DNA of 44,028 nt from Dysgonomonas sp. 521 (GCF_010501055.1 NZ_QVMO01000029.1:1-44028); one strand, 5' to 3'. Positions 33,355 through 42,864 are shown, counted from the first letter of the stretch. The notes: generated by a model not told the origin, from the letters alone. Translations and numbers: made by a program.

Positions 33355-34139
33355 AAGTATCCATTATTACAATCAATTATAAGAATGCTACAGGATTACG
33401 GAGAACCGTAGAAAGCATTATTAATCAGAGGCATGTAAACTTCGAATACCTTATTATTGATGGTAATTCCGATGACGGAAGTGTGGATATTATAAAAGAA
33501 TTTGAACCCCATATAGATTATTGGGTTAGTGAACCCGATTCCGGCATATATAATGCTATGAATAAGGGTATAAGGCAGGCGACAGGCGACTATATACTTT
33601 TTGTCAACAGTGGAGACACAATAAAAAAAGAAGCAAATCTTCAGTCGGTAATAAATCAGATTACGGGAGAGGACATTGTATATTTCGATATGGAAATAGC
33701 CGACAACCTATCCGGTACAAGTGATATTAAAATTTATCCAGACAAGCCCGATTTTAAATATTTTGCAGAAGATAGCCTGCCACATACAGCTTCTTTCATA
33801 AAAAAAGACTTGTTGGTAAACTATGGTTATTATTCGGAAGAGAATAATATTACTTCCGACTGGGCGTTTTTCATGGATGCTGTTTGTCTGCGCAATAGTA
33901 CATATAAACATATCAGCGACTGTTTCTCTACATTCTATATCGATGGTATCAGTTCCGACGCTACCAACAGGCAATTGCTTATGGACGAAAGGAATGAACA
34001 TATAGCCGCTGTATATCCTTTATATAATAGTGTGTATAAAGACTGGATGGATAAAAAGCAAGAGCTATACAAACTGAAAACATCAGTAAGTGTCAGGTAT
34101 CTTAAAAAACTTGGCCTTCTGAAATGGCTTAAACTATAA
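33351..34139 (+). CDS. GT2 glycosyltransferase, WcaE-like
   Basis: A 262-aa GT-A enzyme: KVSIITINYKNATGLRRTVESII, DGNSDDGSVDIIKEF, DSGIYNAMNKGIRQATGDYILFVNSGDTI (NSGD in the metal-site position), then SDWAFFMDAVC. It is of the same subtype as the 31685 gene but clearly diverged. Its start overlaps the previous stop (ATGA). Sugar specificity is unknown. Confidence 0.88.
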   Translation: MKVSIITINYKNATGLRRTVESIINQRHVNFEYLIIDGNSDDGSVDIIKEFEPHIDYWVSEPDSGIYNAMNKGIRQATGDYILFVNSGDTIKKEANLQSVINQITGEDIVYFDMEIADNLSGTSDIKIYPDKPDFKYFAEDSLPHTASFIKKDLLVNYGYYSEENNITSDWAFFMDAVCLRNSTYKHISDCFSTFYIDGISSDATNRQLLMDERNEHIAAVYPLYNSVYKDWMDKKQELYKLKTSVSVRYLKKLGLLKWLKL

Positions 34140-34152
34140 ACATTTAGCAATA

Positions 34153-35001
34153 ATGAATCCGATTATATCTGTTATCATGCCATGCTACAATCAGGCGCAA
34201 TATATGCCTGAAGCATTGCAATCCCTTCTCGATCAGGATTATCCTCACTGGGAATGTATCATGGTAAACGATGGCTCTCCTGACAATACCGAAGAGGTAG
34301 CCCGCCAGTGGATGCAAAAAGATAACCGGTTCAGGTACTTCTGGAAAGCCAACAGCGGTGTGTGCCACACACGCAACTATGCTGCAAACCAAGCTGTAGG
34401 CGAATACATCATACCGCTGGATAGCGACGACAAGTTAGGTCCGCACTACTTTAGCGAAGCCATCAAAACATTTACCAAAGATCCGGATGTCAGGCTGATA
34501 TACTGCGATACCGTTTTGTTTGGCGATGTAAATGAAGAAAGGATAAGCCCTCCGTTTAAATTTGAAAATATGCTGACGGAAAACCAGATACACAACTCCG
34601 CTATTTTCAGGAAATCTGATTTCATCGAATCGGGAGGATACAATCCCAACATGATATACGGCATCGAAGACTGGGACTTCTATCTGTCCCTGTTGAAACC
34701 GGATTATAAGGTTGTAAAACTAGATGCATTCCATTGTTATTACAGAATAAAAGCCGAATCGCGTTCGATAGGAGTCAATGCACACAAAGAAAGAAATGAC
34801 ACGATGCTTTTACAAATGTTCAAAAATCATGTACCTTTGTTTCTTCAATACTTCAATCCTGTAAGAGACAAGATAGATGCTGAAACGTATAAGAAAGAAC
34901 TGTACTGGCATTATCATACAATCGATTACCGTGTAGGAAGAAAGATTTGCGCGCCGTTCCGTTCTATAAAAAGAGCGATAGGGAGAATTTTCTCCAAATA
35001 A
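34153..35001 (+). CDS. GT2 glycosyltransferase
   Basis: A 282-aa GT-A enzyme: IISVIMPCYNQAQYMPEALQSLL, VNDGSPDNTEEVARQW, NSGVCHTRNYAANQAVGEYIIPLDSDDKLG (DSDD site), YGIEDWDFYLSLLK (ED catalytic region). The pattern is that of processive or polymer-side-chain GT2 transferases. It follows the previous gene by 13 bp. The C-terminal ~50 residues are basic. Confidence 0.88.
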   Translation: MNPIISVIMPCYNQAQYMPEALQSLLDQDYPHWECIMVNDGSPDNTEEVARQWMQKDNRFRYFWKANSGVCHTRNYAANQAVGEYIIPLDSDDKLGPHYFSEAIKTFTKDPDVRLIYCDTVLFGDVNEERISPPFKFENMLTENQIHNSAIFRKSDFIESGGYNPNMIYGIEDWDFYLSLLKPDYKVVKLDAFHCYYRIKAESRSIGVNAHKERNDTMLLQMFKNHVPLFLQYFNPVRDKIDAETYKKELYWHYHTIDYRVGRKICAPFRSIKRAIGRIFSK

Positions 35002-35055
35002 TACAAGCATACAAAAGGACTTTTAAAGCCCGGTCAATAAGAATAGAGCCTAAAT

Positions 35056-35901
35056 ATGAAAGTAAATATCATACTCATTACATATAACCATGCCGGATAT
35101 ATTCGTCAGACGCTCGAAGGCATCATCATGCAGCAGACACCTCATGATGTGGAAATCATTGTCGCTGATGATTGTTCTACCGACAATACCATAGAGATAA
35201 TCAGGGAGTATGAGGACAAAACATCATTTTCTTTTACATATTTGGCAAAGGAACATAATGTAGGTTACAACAGGAACTACCAGCTGGCCTTTGCAGCCTG
35301 CACAGGCGACTATATAGCCATAATGGAGGGTGACGACTACTGGATAAAACCTTCCCACCTGCAAAACCATATCGAACATCTGGAAAAGACACCCGAAGCA
35401 TCGATGAGTTACAACAGGCATATAAGGCTCTTTGAAGACCAAAATAGGGAAGAAATATTCGACTGGGCAGACGATAAAGACTACGAACCCGTTACCACAG
35501 AGCAACTGGCAATGGGTAACCGTATAGGCAATCTGTCGTGCTGTGTTTTCAGAGGCAGGCTGATTCAGCAACTCGATCCGAAGCTGTTCGATATGGAGAT
35601 AGCCGACTGGATGCTGGGTATGTATATGGGACAATTTGGCCCGTTACTATACCTCAAAGACGTAACCACGGTATATCGTATACACGATAACGGGCAGTGG
35701 TCGAAGATGAATGAGAAAGAACAGTGTATAAGAGTTATAGAACTGATAAGCCAATACGATAAATATTTCAATTATAAATACACAGAAGTTTTCACAAAAC
35801 ATAAAAGGCGGCTCGAAATACTGCTCTATGGAGATAAATCATTCAAAGGCAGAATAAAAAGCATTACACCTGAATTTATAAGAAAAATAGTCAGAAAATA
35901 A
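35056..35901 (+). CDS. GT2 glycosyltransferase
   Basis: A 281-aa GT-A enzyme: KVNIILITYNHAGYIRQTLEGIIMQQ, VADDCSTDNTIEIIREYED, CTGDYIAIMEGDDYWIKPSHLQNH (EGDDYW site). The EGDDYW variant is frequent in bacterial polysaccharide GT2 enzymes. It is followed by a C/G-rich inverted repeat (35905-35950) before the aminotransferase gene, the largest gap in this part of the cluster. Confidence 0.88.
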   Translation: MKVNIILITYNHAGYIRQTLEGIIMQQTPHDVEIIVADDCSTDNTIEIIREYEDKTSFSFTYLAKEHNVGYNRNYQLAFAACTGDYIAIMEGDDYWIKPSHLQNHIEHLEKTPEASMSYNRHIRLFEDQNREEIFDWADDKDYEPVTTEQLAMGNRIGNLSCCVFRGRLIQQLDPKLFDMEIADWMLGMYMGQFGPLLYLKDVTTVYRIHDNGQWSKMNEKEQCIRVIELISQYDKYFNYKYTEVFTKHKRRLEILLYGDKSFKGRIKSITPEFIRKIVRK

Positions 35902-35904
35902 AAG

Positions 35905-35954
35905 CCCCTCCCAGCTTCCCCTTAGGGGAGGTTTTTAGCCCCATTCTTCAGAGG
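35905..35954. repeat. C/G-rich hairpins between GT2 and aminotransferase genes
   Basis: A hairpin of the CCTCCC...GGGGAGG type followed by five T (35908-35937), then AGCCCC (35937-35942) / GGGGCT (35954-35959 region). It could be a partial terminator for the upstream genes or a REP-like repeat; a similar C/G-rich sequence lies between leuC and leuD. Confidence 0.45.
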
Positions 35955-35975
35955 GGGCTGAGGAGACCAAATATA

Positions 35976-37097
35976 ATGAATATGAAAAAAATAATGGTAA
36001 CACAGCCGGCTCTTCCTCCATTGGATGAGTTTATTCCCTATCTGGAAAAAATATGGGATAATAAATGGTTGACAAATAACGGCCCTTTCCACGAGCAGTT
36101 CGAAAAAGAACTCGCCCAATACCTCGGAGTAAAGCATATATCCCTTTTCTCAAACGGAACACTGGCACTGATAACGGCTTTGCAGGCATTGCGCATAACG
36201 GGGGAAGTGATTACCACACCATTTAGCTTTGTAGCCACTACGCATTCCCTGTGGTGGAACAATATAAAGCCCGTATTTGTAGATATCGATGATAAATACT
36301 ACAACCTTGACCCTAAGAAAATCGAAGCTGCTATCACTCCGCAGACAACAGCCATTATGCCTGTGCATGTGTATGGGAATCCTTGCGATGTAGAAGAAAT
36401 ACAGCGCATAGCCGATACCTATGGGCTTCGCATAATTTACGACGCTGCCCATGCCTTTGCCGTGAAAAAGGACGGGCAATCTGTGATGAACTGGGGCGAC
36501 CTGTCTATTCTCAGCTTCCATGCTACAAAAGTTTACAATACCATAGAAGGAGGTGCCATCGTTTGCCAGGATGAGAAAACAAAACAACGTATCGACTTGC
36601 TGAAAAACTTCGGGTTCAGGAATGAAACCACCGTTATAGAACCGGGCATCAATGCGAAAATGAACGAATTGCAGGCTGCTTACGGCTCGCTGCAACTAAA
36701 ATATGTAGACAGTTATATTGCCAAAAGGCTGGAACTGGCAAAGCTATACAACAGCCTGCTTAGTGATGTCAGCGGTATTACCATCATGCCGGTAGAAGAA
36801 GGCGTATCACATACATACCCATATTATCCGGTACGCATCAATACCGCCGAGTTTGGGATGAGCCGCGATGACCTGTACTTCAAACTGCAGGAATATGATA
36901 TATTCGGACGCCGCTATTTCTATCCGCTTATCAGCGATTTCCCTACATACAGGGGATTACCGTCTGCCACTGCTACCAATTTGCCTGTGGCTACTCAGGT
37001 TTCTAAGGAAATAGTTTGTCTGCCAATGTATGCGAACCTTGAGTTTGAAGAGGTAGAAAAAATATGTTCTTTTATTAAAGAGTTAGCAAAAAAATAA
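35976..37097 (+). CDS. DegT/DnrJ/EryC1-family sugar aminotransferase
   Basis: A 373-aa PLP enzyme. Residues FSNGTLALITALQAL bind PLP phosphate, VFVDIDDKYYNLDP and YDAAHAFAV (Asp contacting the PLP nitrogen) follow, and SFHATKVYNTIEGGA carries the Schiff-base Lys185. The family transaminates keto-sugar nucleotides, for example making dTDP-3-amino-sugars, so the exported glycan probably contains an amino sugar. Start could be ATG 35976 or the ATG two codons later. It precedes wbqC by 31 bp. Confidence 0.92.
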   Translation: MNMKKIMVTQPALPPLDEFIPYLEKIWDNKWLTNNGPFHEQFEKELAQYLGVKHISLFSNGTLALITALQALRITGEVITTPFSFVATTHSLWWNNIKPVFVDIDDKYYNLDPKKIEAAITPQTTAIMPVHVYGNPCDVEEIQRIADTYGLRIIYDAAHAFAVKKDGQSVMNWGDLSILSFHATKVYNTIEGGAIVCQDEKTKQRIDLLKNFGFRNETTVIEPGINAKMNELQAAYGSLQLKYVDSYIAKRLELAKLYNSLLSDVSGITIMPVEEGVSHTYPYYPVRINTAEFGMSRDDLYFKLQEYDIFGRRYFYPLISDFPTYRGLPSATATNLPVATQVSKEIVCLPMYANLEFEEVEKICSFIKELAKK

Positions 37098-37128
37098 CTA
37101 CTGAAACCTATAACACTATAACCGGATT

Positions 37129-37824
37129 ATGAAAATTGGTATCATGCAGCCTTATTTCCTGCCCTACATTGGATACTTCCAGTTGTTAAACGCGGTGGAT
37201 AAGTATGTGATATACGACAATATACAATATACCAAAAAGGGATGGATAAACCGTAACCGCATATTGCAGAACGGTAAAGACCTGATGATAACGATTCCCT
37301 TAGAAAAGGATTCGGACTATCTGGACATAAAAGACCGTAGTGTCTCCAAAAACTTCGACAAGAAAAAGTTGCTGAACCAGATAAGGGAACCATACCGCAA
37401 AGCCCCGTATTTTGAGACAGTAATGCCTCTGATAGAAGATATTGTAAACTTCCAAGAGGAGAATCTAGCCTATTATATATTCAATTCGATAGATAAAATA
37501 CGCGACTATCTGGGTATAGACACGGAGCTAATCGTATCCTCCACAATAGATATGGACCACTCCCTGAAAGGGCAGGACAAAGTATTAGCCCTATGCAAAG
37601 CACTGGGGGCAAAAGAGTATTACAACGCTGTAGGCGGCCAGTCGTTATACAATAAAGAAGACTTTGCCAGAGAAGGTATAAACCTGTCATTTATATCCAG
37701 TAATCCGATCGAATACAAGCAGTTCTCTAATGAATTTGTTCCCTGGCTGTCCATACTGGATGTGATGATGTTCAATCCGGTAGAAGAAATACAGAATATG
37801 TTGAATGAATATAAATTAATATGA
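37129..37824 (+). CDS. WbqC-family protein
   Basis: A 231-aa protein with the WbqC family start KIGIMQPYFLPYIGYFQLLNAVDKYVIYDNIQYTKKGWINRNRI. It is often found in O-antigen clusters next to DegT aminotransferases. WbqC proteins are thought to act in amino-sugar modification, possibly N-acylation, but the biochemical role is not firmly established to my knowledge. The conserved His/Tyr/Lys-rich segment and the late YYNAVGGQSLYNKEDF are intact. The position between two DegT-like genes supports a joint amino-sugar step. Confidence 0.88.
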   Translation: MKIGIMQPYFLPYIGYFQLLNAVDKYVIYDNIQYTKKGWINRNRILQNGKDLMITIPLEKDSDYLDIKDRSVSKNFDKKKLLNQIREPYRKAPYFETVMPLIEDIVNFQEENLAYYIFNSIDKIRDYLGIDTELIVSSTIDMDHSLKGQDKVLALCKALGAKEYYNAVGGQSLYNKEDFAREGINLSFISSNPIEYKQFSNEFVPWLSILDVMMFNPVEEIQNMLNEYKLI

Positions 37825-37875
37825 TAATTAGCAAATTAACAGATTCTATTATTTGCTAATCTGCGAATTGATAAC

Positions 37876-38844
37876 ATGAAAGAAATAGGCGGATACTTCG
37901 AACTTCAACTCCGTAAAGGAGAACATTACCATAAAGGGGCTGTACAGCTGAACACTGCCCGCAATTGCCTCGAATATATACTCAGGGCAAAGAAATATAA
38001 GAAAATATATATTCCTTATCTTGATTCGGAAGTTATTTGGGAACCAATGAAAAAACTGGGTATAGAATATGAATTTTATTCCGTGGATTTCAGGATAGAC
38101 CCCGTTTTCGATAAAGAATTAGGGAAAGACGAAGTATTCTTTTACTCCGATACCTATGGCATCAAGCCTTGCACTGTGGATAAACTGGTGAAAAAATACG
38201 GGACACAACTGATTGTGGACAATACCCATGCCTTTTTTTCTAAACCGTATGAAGGCATAGATACAATCTATTCACCACGCAAGTTTTTCGGTTTGCCCGA
38301 TGGCGCCTATCTTTATACAGATACATTGTTGGATGAAGATTTTGAGCAGGATATGTCTATCCCTCACATGACACACCTGATGAAACGTATCGAATACGGA
38401 AGCGCGAGTTCCGCCTATCAGGATTATCTCGATTATTGTGCCAGCCTTGTAGGCCAGCCTATAAAGCGAATGTCGAATCTGGCTAATGCCTTGTTAGCGA
38501 ATATCGATTATGAGAACCTGAGAGAAAAGCAAATCAGCAATTTTAGATACCTGCATTCCGTACTGGGTAAAGATAACCAGTTCGAATATGATGACTTTCC
38601 CGCCGATACCTGCCCGCTTAGCTATATGTTCTATTCGGAAGATCCGGAATTACGAAAAAGGCTTATCGGCAACAAGATCTACGTTTCCACATACTGGAAA
38701 GAAACACTCGGCCTTGTAGAAAAGTACTCTGCCGAATACCGGATAGTCAACTACCTGCTGCCGCTGCCTTGCGACCACCGGTATGATGAAGAAGATATGA
38801 AGCGGATAGTGGATGTAATATATAATTCAAGTTTCGATTTATAA
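37876..38844 (+). CDS. Divergent DegT-like PLP-fold protein
   Basis: A 322-aa protein with weak but ordered similarity to the DegT fold. LNTARNCLEYILRAKKYKKIYIP occupies the PLP-phosphate region. LIVDNTHAFFSKP corresponds to the Asp of the DAAH motif. YSPRKFFGLPDGAYLY corresponds to the Schiff-base lysine segment, with Lys136 kept. It is shorter than classical DegT enzymes and many usual residues differ, so activity is uncertain. It is the last gene of the cluster. Its final codons form half of a 50-bp palindrome. Confidence 0.7.
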   Translation: MKEIGGYFELQLRKGEHYHKGAVQLNTARNCLEYILRAKKYKKIYIPYLDSEVIWEPMKKLGIEYEFYSVDFRIDPVFDKELGKDEVFFYSDTYGIKPCTVDKLVKKYGTQLIVDNTHAFFSKPYEGIDTIYSPRKFFGLPDGAYLYTDTLLDEDFEQDMSIPHMTHLMKRIEYGSASSAYQDYLDYCASLVGQPIKRMSNLANALLANIDYENLREKQISNFRYLHSVLGKDNQFEYDDFPADTCPLSYMFYSEDPELRKRLIGNKIYVSTYWKETLGLVEKYSAEYRIVNYLLPLPCDHRYDEEDMKRIVDVIYNSSFDL

Positions 38845-38874
38845 CTTGTACAAGTTATAAATCGCAACTTGAAT
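38825..38874. terminator. 50-bp palindrome at the cluster end
   Basis: 38825-38849 pairs with 38850-38874 with very few mismatches; the centre ACTTGTACAAGT is perfect. It overlaps the last codons and stop of the DegT-like gene. TTAAAAA follows rather than a T-run, so it may act as a 3' RNA-stabilising hairpin or a two-way terminator. The next ~145 bp (38875-39020) show nothing recognisable. Confidence 0.5.
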
Positions 38875-39020
38875 TAAAAAGTCTGAATAAGAGGTTGATT
38901 AAAGGCGGATACGGATATGGAGTATGCAAAAAAAATATCCGATTTTGGAGTTGCCCTGTTCAACAATTTATTATAACAAAAGACGTTCACAACACATACA
39001 ATATTCGAGCCCCTATTTAC

Positions 39021-39311
39021 TTATTTCCATCCCTCATAGCCTCCATCGATACTATGGACATGCTGAAAGCCCTGCTGCGAGAGAAATTCGGCGATCGTCT
39101 GGCTGCTATTTCCATGATAACAGAGCACAAGCACAGGCATATCCCTGTCCGTCTCAAATAAAAATTGAGGTAACGACCACTGGGATAAATTAATAGCCCG
39201 TTCGTGATGAGAAAGATTGAAGCTTTCCTCGTCCCTGATATCTACCAGAATGGCGTGATGATTGCTTAGCAATTCTTCAGCCTGAGAATAATCTATATGT
39301 TTAAATGCCAT
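39021..39311 (-). CDS. Rhodanese-domain protein (GlpE-like)
   Basis: A 96-aa single rhodanese domain. HHAILVDIRDEESFNLSHHERAINL gives the CH2A-like region. VLVLCYHGNSSQ is the active-site loop, with the persulfide-forming Cys. The end is GGYEGWK. The length matches GlpE/PspE-type sulfurtransferases. ATG 39311 (MAFKHIDY) is chosen over the longer frame to 39350, because the domain begins there. It has no signal peptide, so it is cytoplasmic. It is likely downstream of the symporter gene, 53 bp away. Confidence 0.88.
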   Translation of the reverse strand: MAFKHIDYSQAEELLSNHHAILVDIRDEESFNLSHHERAINLSQWSLPQFLFETDRDMPVLVLCYHGNSSQTIAEFLSQQGFQHVHSIDGGYEGWK

Positions 39312-39364
39312 TTTTATCTTATTATAGTTCTTAAATAACTTTGTATACAACTATAACAAAATAA

Positions 39365-40831
39365 TCAGGTTCTTGTTTTCTCTTTTTGGGTTAAACATAG
39401 TAATCCTGTCGCAGTTAGCAGTCCATTGAATAATAAGATTTCGTAACCGACCTGATAAGAGAAGAATTTCAGAAGAGTAAACTCGATTAAATAACTGATT
39501 ACCGGTGCTAAAATACACACATACGGAACATATTTATCCCGTATACTCTTTTCAGAAAAAAGCCCGAAGAAGAATAAGCCGAGCAACGGCCCGTAAGTAT
39601 AGGAAGCAACCTTATAGATAGTATCCAGTACATTTTCCTGCTGAATCGTATTTATAGTAAGTATTGTCAGTAAAAATAGAACGCTTACCGCCAAATGTAC
39701 TTTCTTTCTGGTCTTTACGGCTGTTAGCGCGTCTTCGCGTTTAATATCCAGAATATCCACACAGACGGATGTTGTCAGGGCTGTCAAAGCAGAGTCGGCA
39801 CTGGAAAAGGCCGCCGCTATAATTCCAATGGTAAAGAACACAAGTACGGGAAAACCAAGGTATCCGGTCGCCAGCATAGGTAGTAGCTGATCCGACTGTT
39901 GCGGCAGGGCGATATTGTATTGTGATGTAAAAAGTAACAGGAGCACACCCAATGACAAGAACAGAAGGTTTACCGGAATGAAGGCAAAACCATAAGTTAT
40001 CATGTTTTTACGGGCTTCCTTCAGGTTCCTGCAGGTCAGGTTCTTTTGCATCATATCCTGATCCAGCCCCGTCATTACAATGGTAATGAATACCCCGCTC
40101 AAAAATTGCTTGAAGAAGTTCTGGCGCGACGCCCAGTCGTCGAAGACAAATATACGCGAATGCTCGTTATTATACACAGCGTCTATGACCTGCGGAAAGT
40201 TCATATCCATTTTGCCGGCTACCTGCCATATTATCAGTATGGCACCCAGTATCAGGCTGGATGTTTGCAACGTGTCTGTCCAGATAATTGTCTTTATCCC
40301 ACTGCGGAATGTGTATGCCCAGATAAGTAAAATAATGCCCGAAACCGTCACAAAAAACGGGATGTCCCACTGGTCAAAAACCAACCTTTGCAATACGATA
40401 GCTACCAGATACAGGCGTGCTGCCGCTCCTACGATCTTAGACAAGATAAAGAAGGATGCTCCGGTCTTATAAGAATAGAAGCCAAAGCGTTTCTCCAGGT
40501 ATCCGTATATGGTAGTCAGGTTGAGCTTATAATAAAGAGGTAAGAGCACGTATGCAATAAAAAAATATCCGAGAACAAACCCGAATACCATCTGCATATA
40601 TGTCATATCAAATTTGCCGACCATACCGGGAACCGACACAAAGGTAACCCCCGATATGGATGTACCTATCATGGCGATTGCAACCAGAAACCATGGCGAC
40701 TGCCTGTTTCCGAGGAAGAAGGCATCATTGCTGTTGTTCCTCTTGCTTACAAAGTGCGAAATCAGTAATAACGCGCCGAAATATACAGCAATGATAATAA
40801 GAATAGATATTCCCATCCAAACAAGTATCAT
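39365..40831 (-). CDS. Sodium:solute symporter family transporter
   Basis: A 488-aa protein with about 13 hydrophobic segments and the SSS-family hallmarks. The N-terminal FFLGNRQSPWFLVAIAMIGTSISGVTFVSVPG block is diagnostic. VIMTGLDQDMMQKNLTCRN and AAFSSADSALTALTTS complete the Na+-coupled core. The substrate is unknown. The open frame runs on to 41005. A TATCTTTG -7 box at 40845-40852 lies inside that extension and only 14 bp from ATG 40831, where the first hydrophobic helix begins, so 40831 is the better start. Confidence 0.92.
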   Translation of the reverse strand: MILVWMGISILIIIAVYFGALLLISHFVSKRNNSNDAFFLGNRQSPWFLVAIAMIGTSISGVTFVSVPGMVGKFDMTYMQMVFGFVLGYFFIAYVLLPLYYKLNLTTIYGYLEKRFGFYSYKTGASFFILSKIVGAAARLYLVAIVLQRLVFDQWDIPFFVTVSGIILLIWAYTFRSGIKTIIWTDTLQTSSLILGAILIIWQVAGKMDMNFPQVIDAVYNNEHSRIFVFDDWASRQNFFKQFLSGVFITIVMTGLDQDMMQKNLTCRNLKEARKNMITYGFAFIPVNLLFLSLGVLLLLFTSQYNIALPQQSDQLLPMLATGYLGFPVLVFFTIGIIAAAFSSADSALTALTTSVCVDILDIKREDALTAVKTRKKVHLAVSVLFLLTILTINTIQQENVLDTIYKVASYTYGPLLGLFFFGLFSEKSIRDKYVPYVCILAPVISYLIEFTLLKFFSYQVGYEILLFNGLLTATGLLCLTQKEKTRT

Positions 40832-40844
40832 TAAAAACCGCCGG

Positions 40845-40852
40845 CAAAGATA
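40845..40852 (-). promoter_or_regulatory. -7 element of the symporter gene
   Basis: Minus-strand TATCTTTG, with TTTG at 40879-40876 (spacer 23, slightly long). It decides the start codon of the symporter gene. Confidence 0.55.
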
Positions 40853-41039
40853 TATCTTTTCCGCTATGTATCTGACAAAAAGTCCGATTGAATTGTTAAA
40901 ATAATGATAAAGGTTTTTTACACGGTTAAAAGTGTTAAAAATAGGGTTGTTCAACATCAAGTGTATAGTTTTTGTGTTTACATTTGAGAAAAAATAGAAT
41001 AACATAAAAATTAATTAAACAATTAAAAGATACTTGCGT

Positions 41040-42554
41040 ATGAAAAAGATTTGGAAAAATATTTCAACCTATGTTGTGGTTGCATTAGTGAGTATAGGAG
41101 CTACATATGGTATGTACAGCTTCATGGAACACCGGAAAGGATACAGTTCGGCAGACTTCTATAATTACGGAAGCGAGTTTGACCAAAAGGGAGTACAACT
41201 TGCCAGCCTGACAGCAGAGGGCTACCCTGATTTTACAAAAGCTGCGGAAAATTCGGTACATGCCGTAGTCCATATAAAATCTACAGTAAAATCACAAGCC
41301 TCATCTCAAGGCCGCCAGAGAGCGATCGATCCGTTCGAATATTTCTTTGGGTTCGGCGACAGGGGCGGACAGGATTTCGGTGCACCTCAGCCTAGTGTAG
41401 GATTCGGTTCAGGAGTTATTATATCAAAGGATGGATTTATTGTTACCAATAACCATGTGATAGATAAGGCGAACGAAATAGAAGTTACATTGAATGATAA
41501 CCGGAAATTCACAGCTAAACTGATCGGTACAGACCCGCAAACAGATATAGCCCTGTTGAAAATTGAAGGTAGCGACTTCGCTTATATACCATTTGGCAAC
41601 TCCGACAATCTAAAAGTAGGCGAATGGGTACTGGCCGTAGGCAATCCTTTCAACCTGACTTCAACCGTAACGGCCGGTATCGTCAGTGCCAAAGGTCGTG
41701 GAGGTATAGGTGCAAACAGCAGTGATATACAATCGTTTATTCAGACCGATGCCGCCATCAACCGTGGTAACAGTGGCGGAGCTCTGGTGAATACCAACGG
41801 CGAACTGGTAGGCATCAATACGGCTATTTATTCCCAGACAGGAGATTTTGCAGGATATGGTTTTGCCGTGCCCATCTCTATAGCCGGAAAGGTCGTAGCC
41901 GACATTAAAGAATACGGAACCGTACAACGTGCTGTTCTGGGTGTCCTTATCCAGGATATTTCTGTAGCCAAAGAAGCTAACCCTGACAAGACAAAAGACC
42001 TGAAAGCAACAGAAGGAGTGTATGTCGGAGGTTTTGCCGAAATGAGCCCGGCTAAACAGGCTGGTATCGAAGAAGGAGACGTTGTTACAGCTATCAACGG
42101 TGTTAAAGTGAAGAGTGTGAGCGAACTTCAGGATCAGGTCAACAGATTCCGTCCGGGAAATAAGGTGAAAGTAGATATCATGCGTGGAAATTCCAGCAAA
42201 TCCTACGATGTTACTTTGAAAAACAGCTCGGGAAGCACCTCCGTTGTTAAAAAAGGAGACGGTATAGCCAGCGTAGGCGCGGCATTTAAAGAACTGACCG
42301 CCGACAAGAAAAAAGACTTAGGCGTGAGTTATGGTGTAGAAGTGGCAGGTGTTGACAATGGCGGTAAATTCTACAAAGAAGGAATTACCAAAGGGTTCGT
42401 AATCCAAAAGATAAACAACCAGCCGGTGTCATCTGCAAGTCAGGTTGAAAACATTATTACATCTACTGCCAACAGCCAGGATAAAGTATTGTTTATCTCT
42501 GGTATAACCCCATCAGGAGCAAGGAAATATTACGCAGTCGATCTGGGTGAGTAA
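41040..42554 (+). CDS. degQ: Periplasmic serine protease of the DegQ/HtrA family
   Basis: A 504-aa trypsin-like protease/chaperone with two PDZ domains. An uncleaved or signal-anchor hydrophobic segment is at residues ~8-24. The catalytic triad is His139 (NNHVID), Asp169 (TDIALLKI) and Ser245 (GNSGGAL). PDZ1 spans ~285-375 and PDZ2 ~400-504. It degrades or refolds damaged envelope proteins. ATG 41040 is preferred over the TTG at 41034. It is divergent from the symporter gene, and a strong terminator follows. Confidence 0.94.
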   Translation: MKKIWKNISTYVVVALVSIGATYGMYSFMEHRKGYSSADFYNYGSEFDQKGVQLASLTAEGYPDFTKAAENSVHAVVHIKSTVKSQASSQGRQRAIDPFEYFFGFGDRGGQDFGAPQPSVGFGSGVIISKDGFIVTNNHVIDKANEIEVTLNDNRKFTAKLIGTDPQTDIALLKIEGSDFAYIPFGNSDNLKVGEWVLAVGNPFNLTSTVTAGIVSAKGRGGIGANSSDIQSFIQTDAAINRGNSGGALVNTNGELVGINTAIYSQTGDFAGYGFAVPISIAGKVVADIKEYGTVQRAVLGVLIQDISVAKEANPDKTKDLKATEGVYVGGFAEMSPAKQAGIEEGDVVTAINGVKVKSVSELQDQVNRFRPGNKVKVDIMRGNSSKSYDVTLKNSSGSTSVVKKGDGIASVGAAFKELTADKKKDLGVSYGVEVAGVDNGGKFYKEGITKGFVIQKINNQPVSSASQVENIITSTANSQDKVLFISGITPSGARKYYAVDLGE

Positions 42555-42579
42555 TATTACCCGAATCGGGTTAATATAA

Positions 42580-42622
42580 AATAACGCTTAAGTCAAAACA
42601 ATTGCATGGCTTAAGCGTTATT
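42580..42622 (+). terminator. Terminator after degQ
   Basis: A 13-bp stem AATAACGCTTAAG (42580-42592) / CTTAAGCGTTATT (42610-42622). A smaller hairpin, ATTACCCG-AAT-CGGGTTAAT, lies just upstream at ~42556-42574. Confidence 0.75.
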
Positions 42623-42641
42623 TATGTATATGAACTTTCAT

Positions 42642-42864
42642 AGTACATGACAAAAAATATATACTATCCTTCTAACCCTTCCCCCCTTCGGGTACTTCCC
42701 TTTATCAAAAGGGAAGAATGCCTGACGGATCAAACGGCATCTGTCTTCGCTTTGCGACTCTCCCCTCGCTTCTCCCTCTCCTTTTGGGGAGGGCCGGGGT
42801 GGGGTCGGGAGTGCCCACAGGGCGAGGGGGTGAACCATAATAATCTATTTTTTTATCATGTACT
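42642..42864. repeat. MITE-like element G, uninterrupted copy
   Basis: 223 bp with inverted ends AGTACATGACAAAAAATA / TATTTTTTTATCATGTACT. Interior arms include CCCTTTATCAAAAGGG and a C/G-rich half that pairs poorly. It matches 18748-18895 plus 19153-19208 in reverse orientation and so serves as the empty-site reference for the nested insertion there. It lies between degQ and the sigma-factor gene. Confidence 0.8.

Noticed and set aside
40832..41005. N-terminal extension of the symporter by 58 residues
   Set aside because: The extension contains the -7 promoter box and does not resemble the family; the first membrane helix begins right after ATG 40831.
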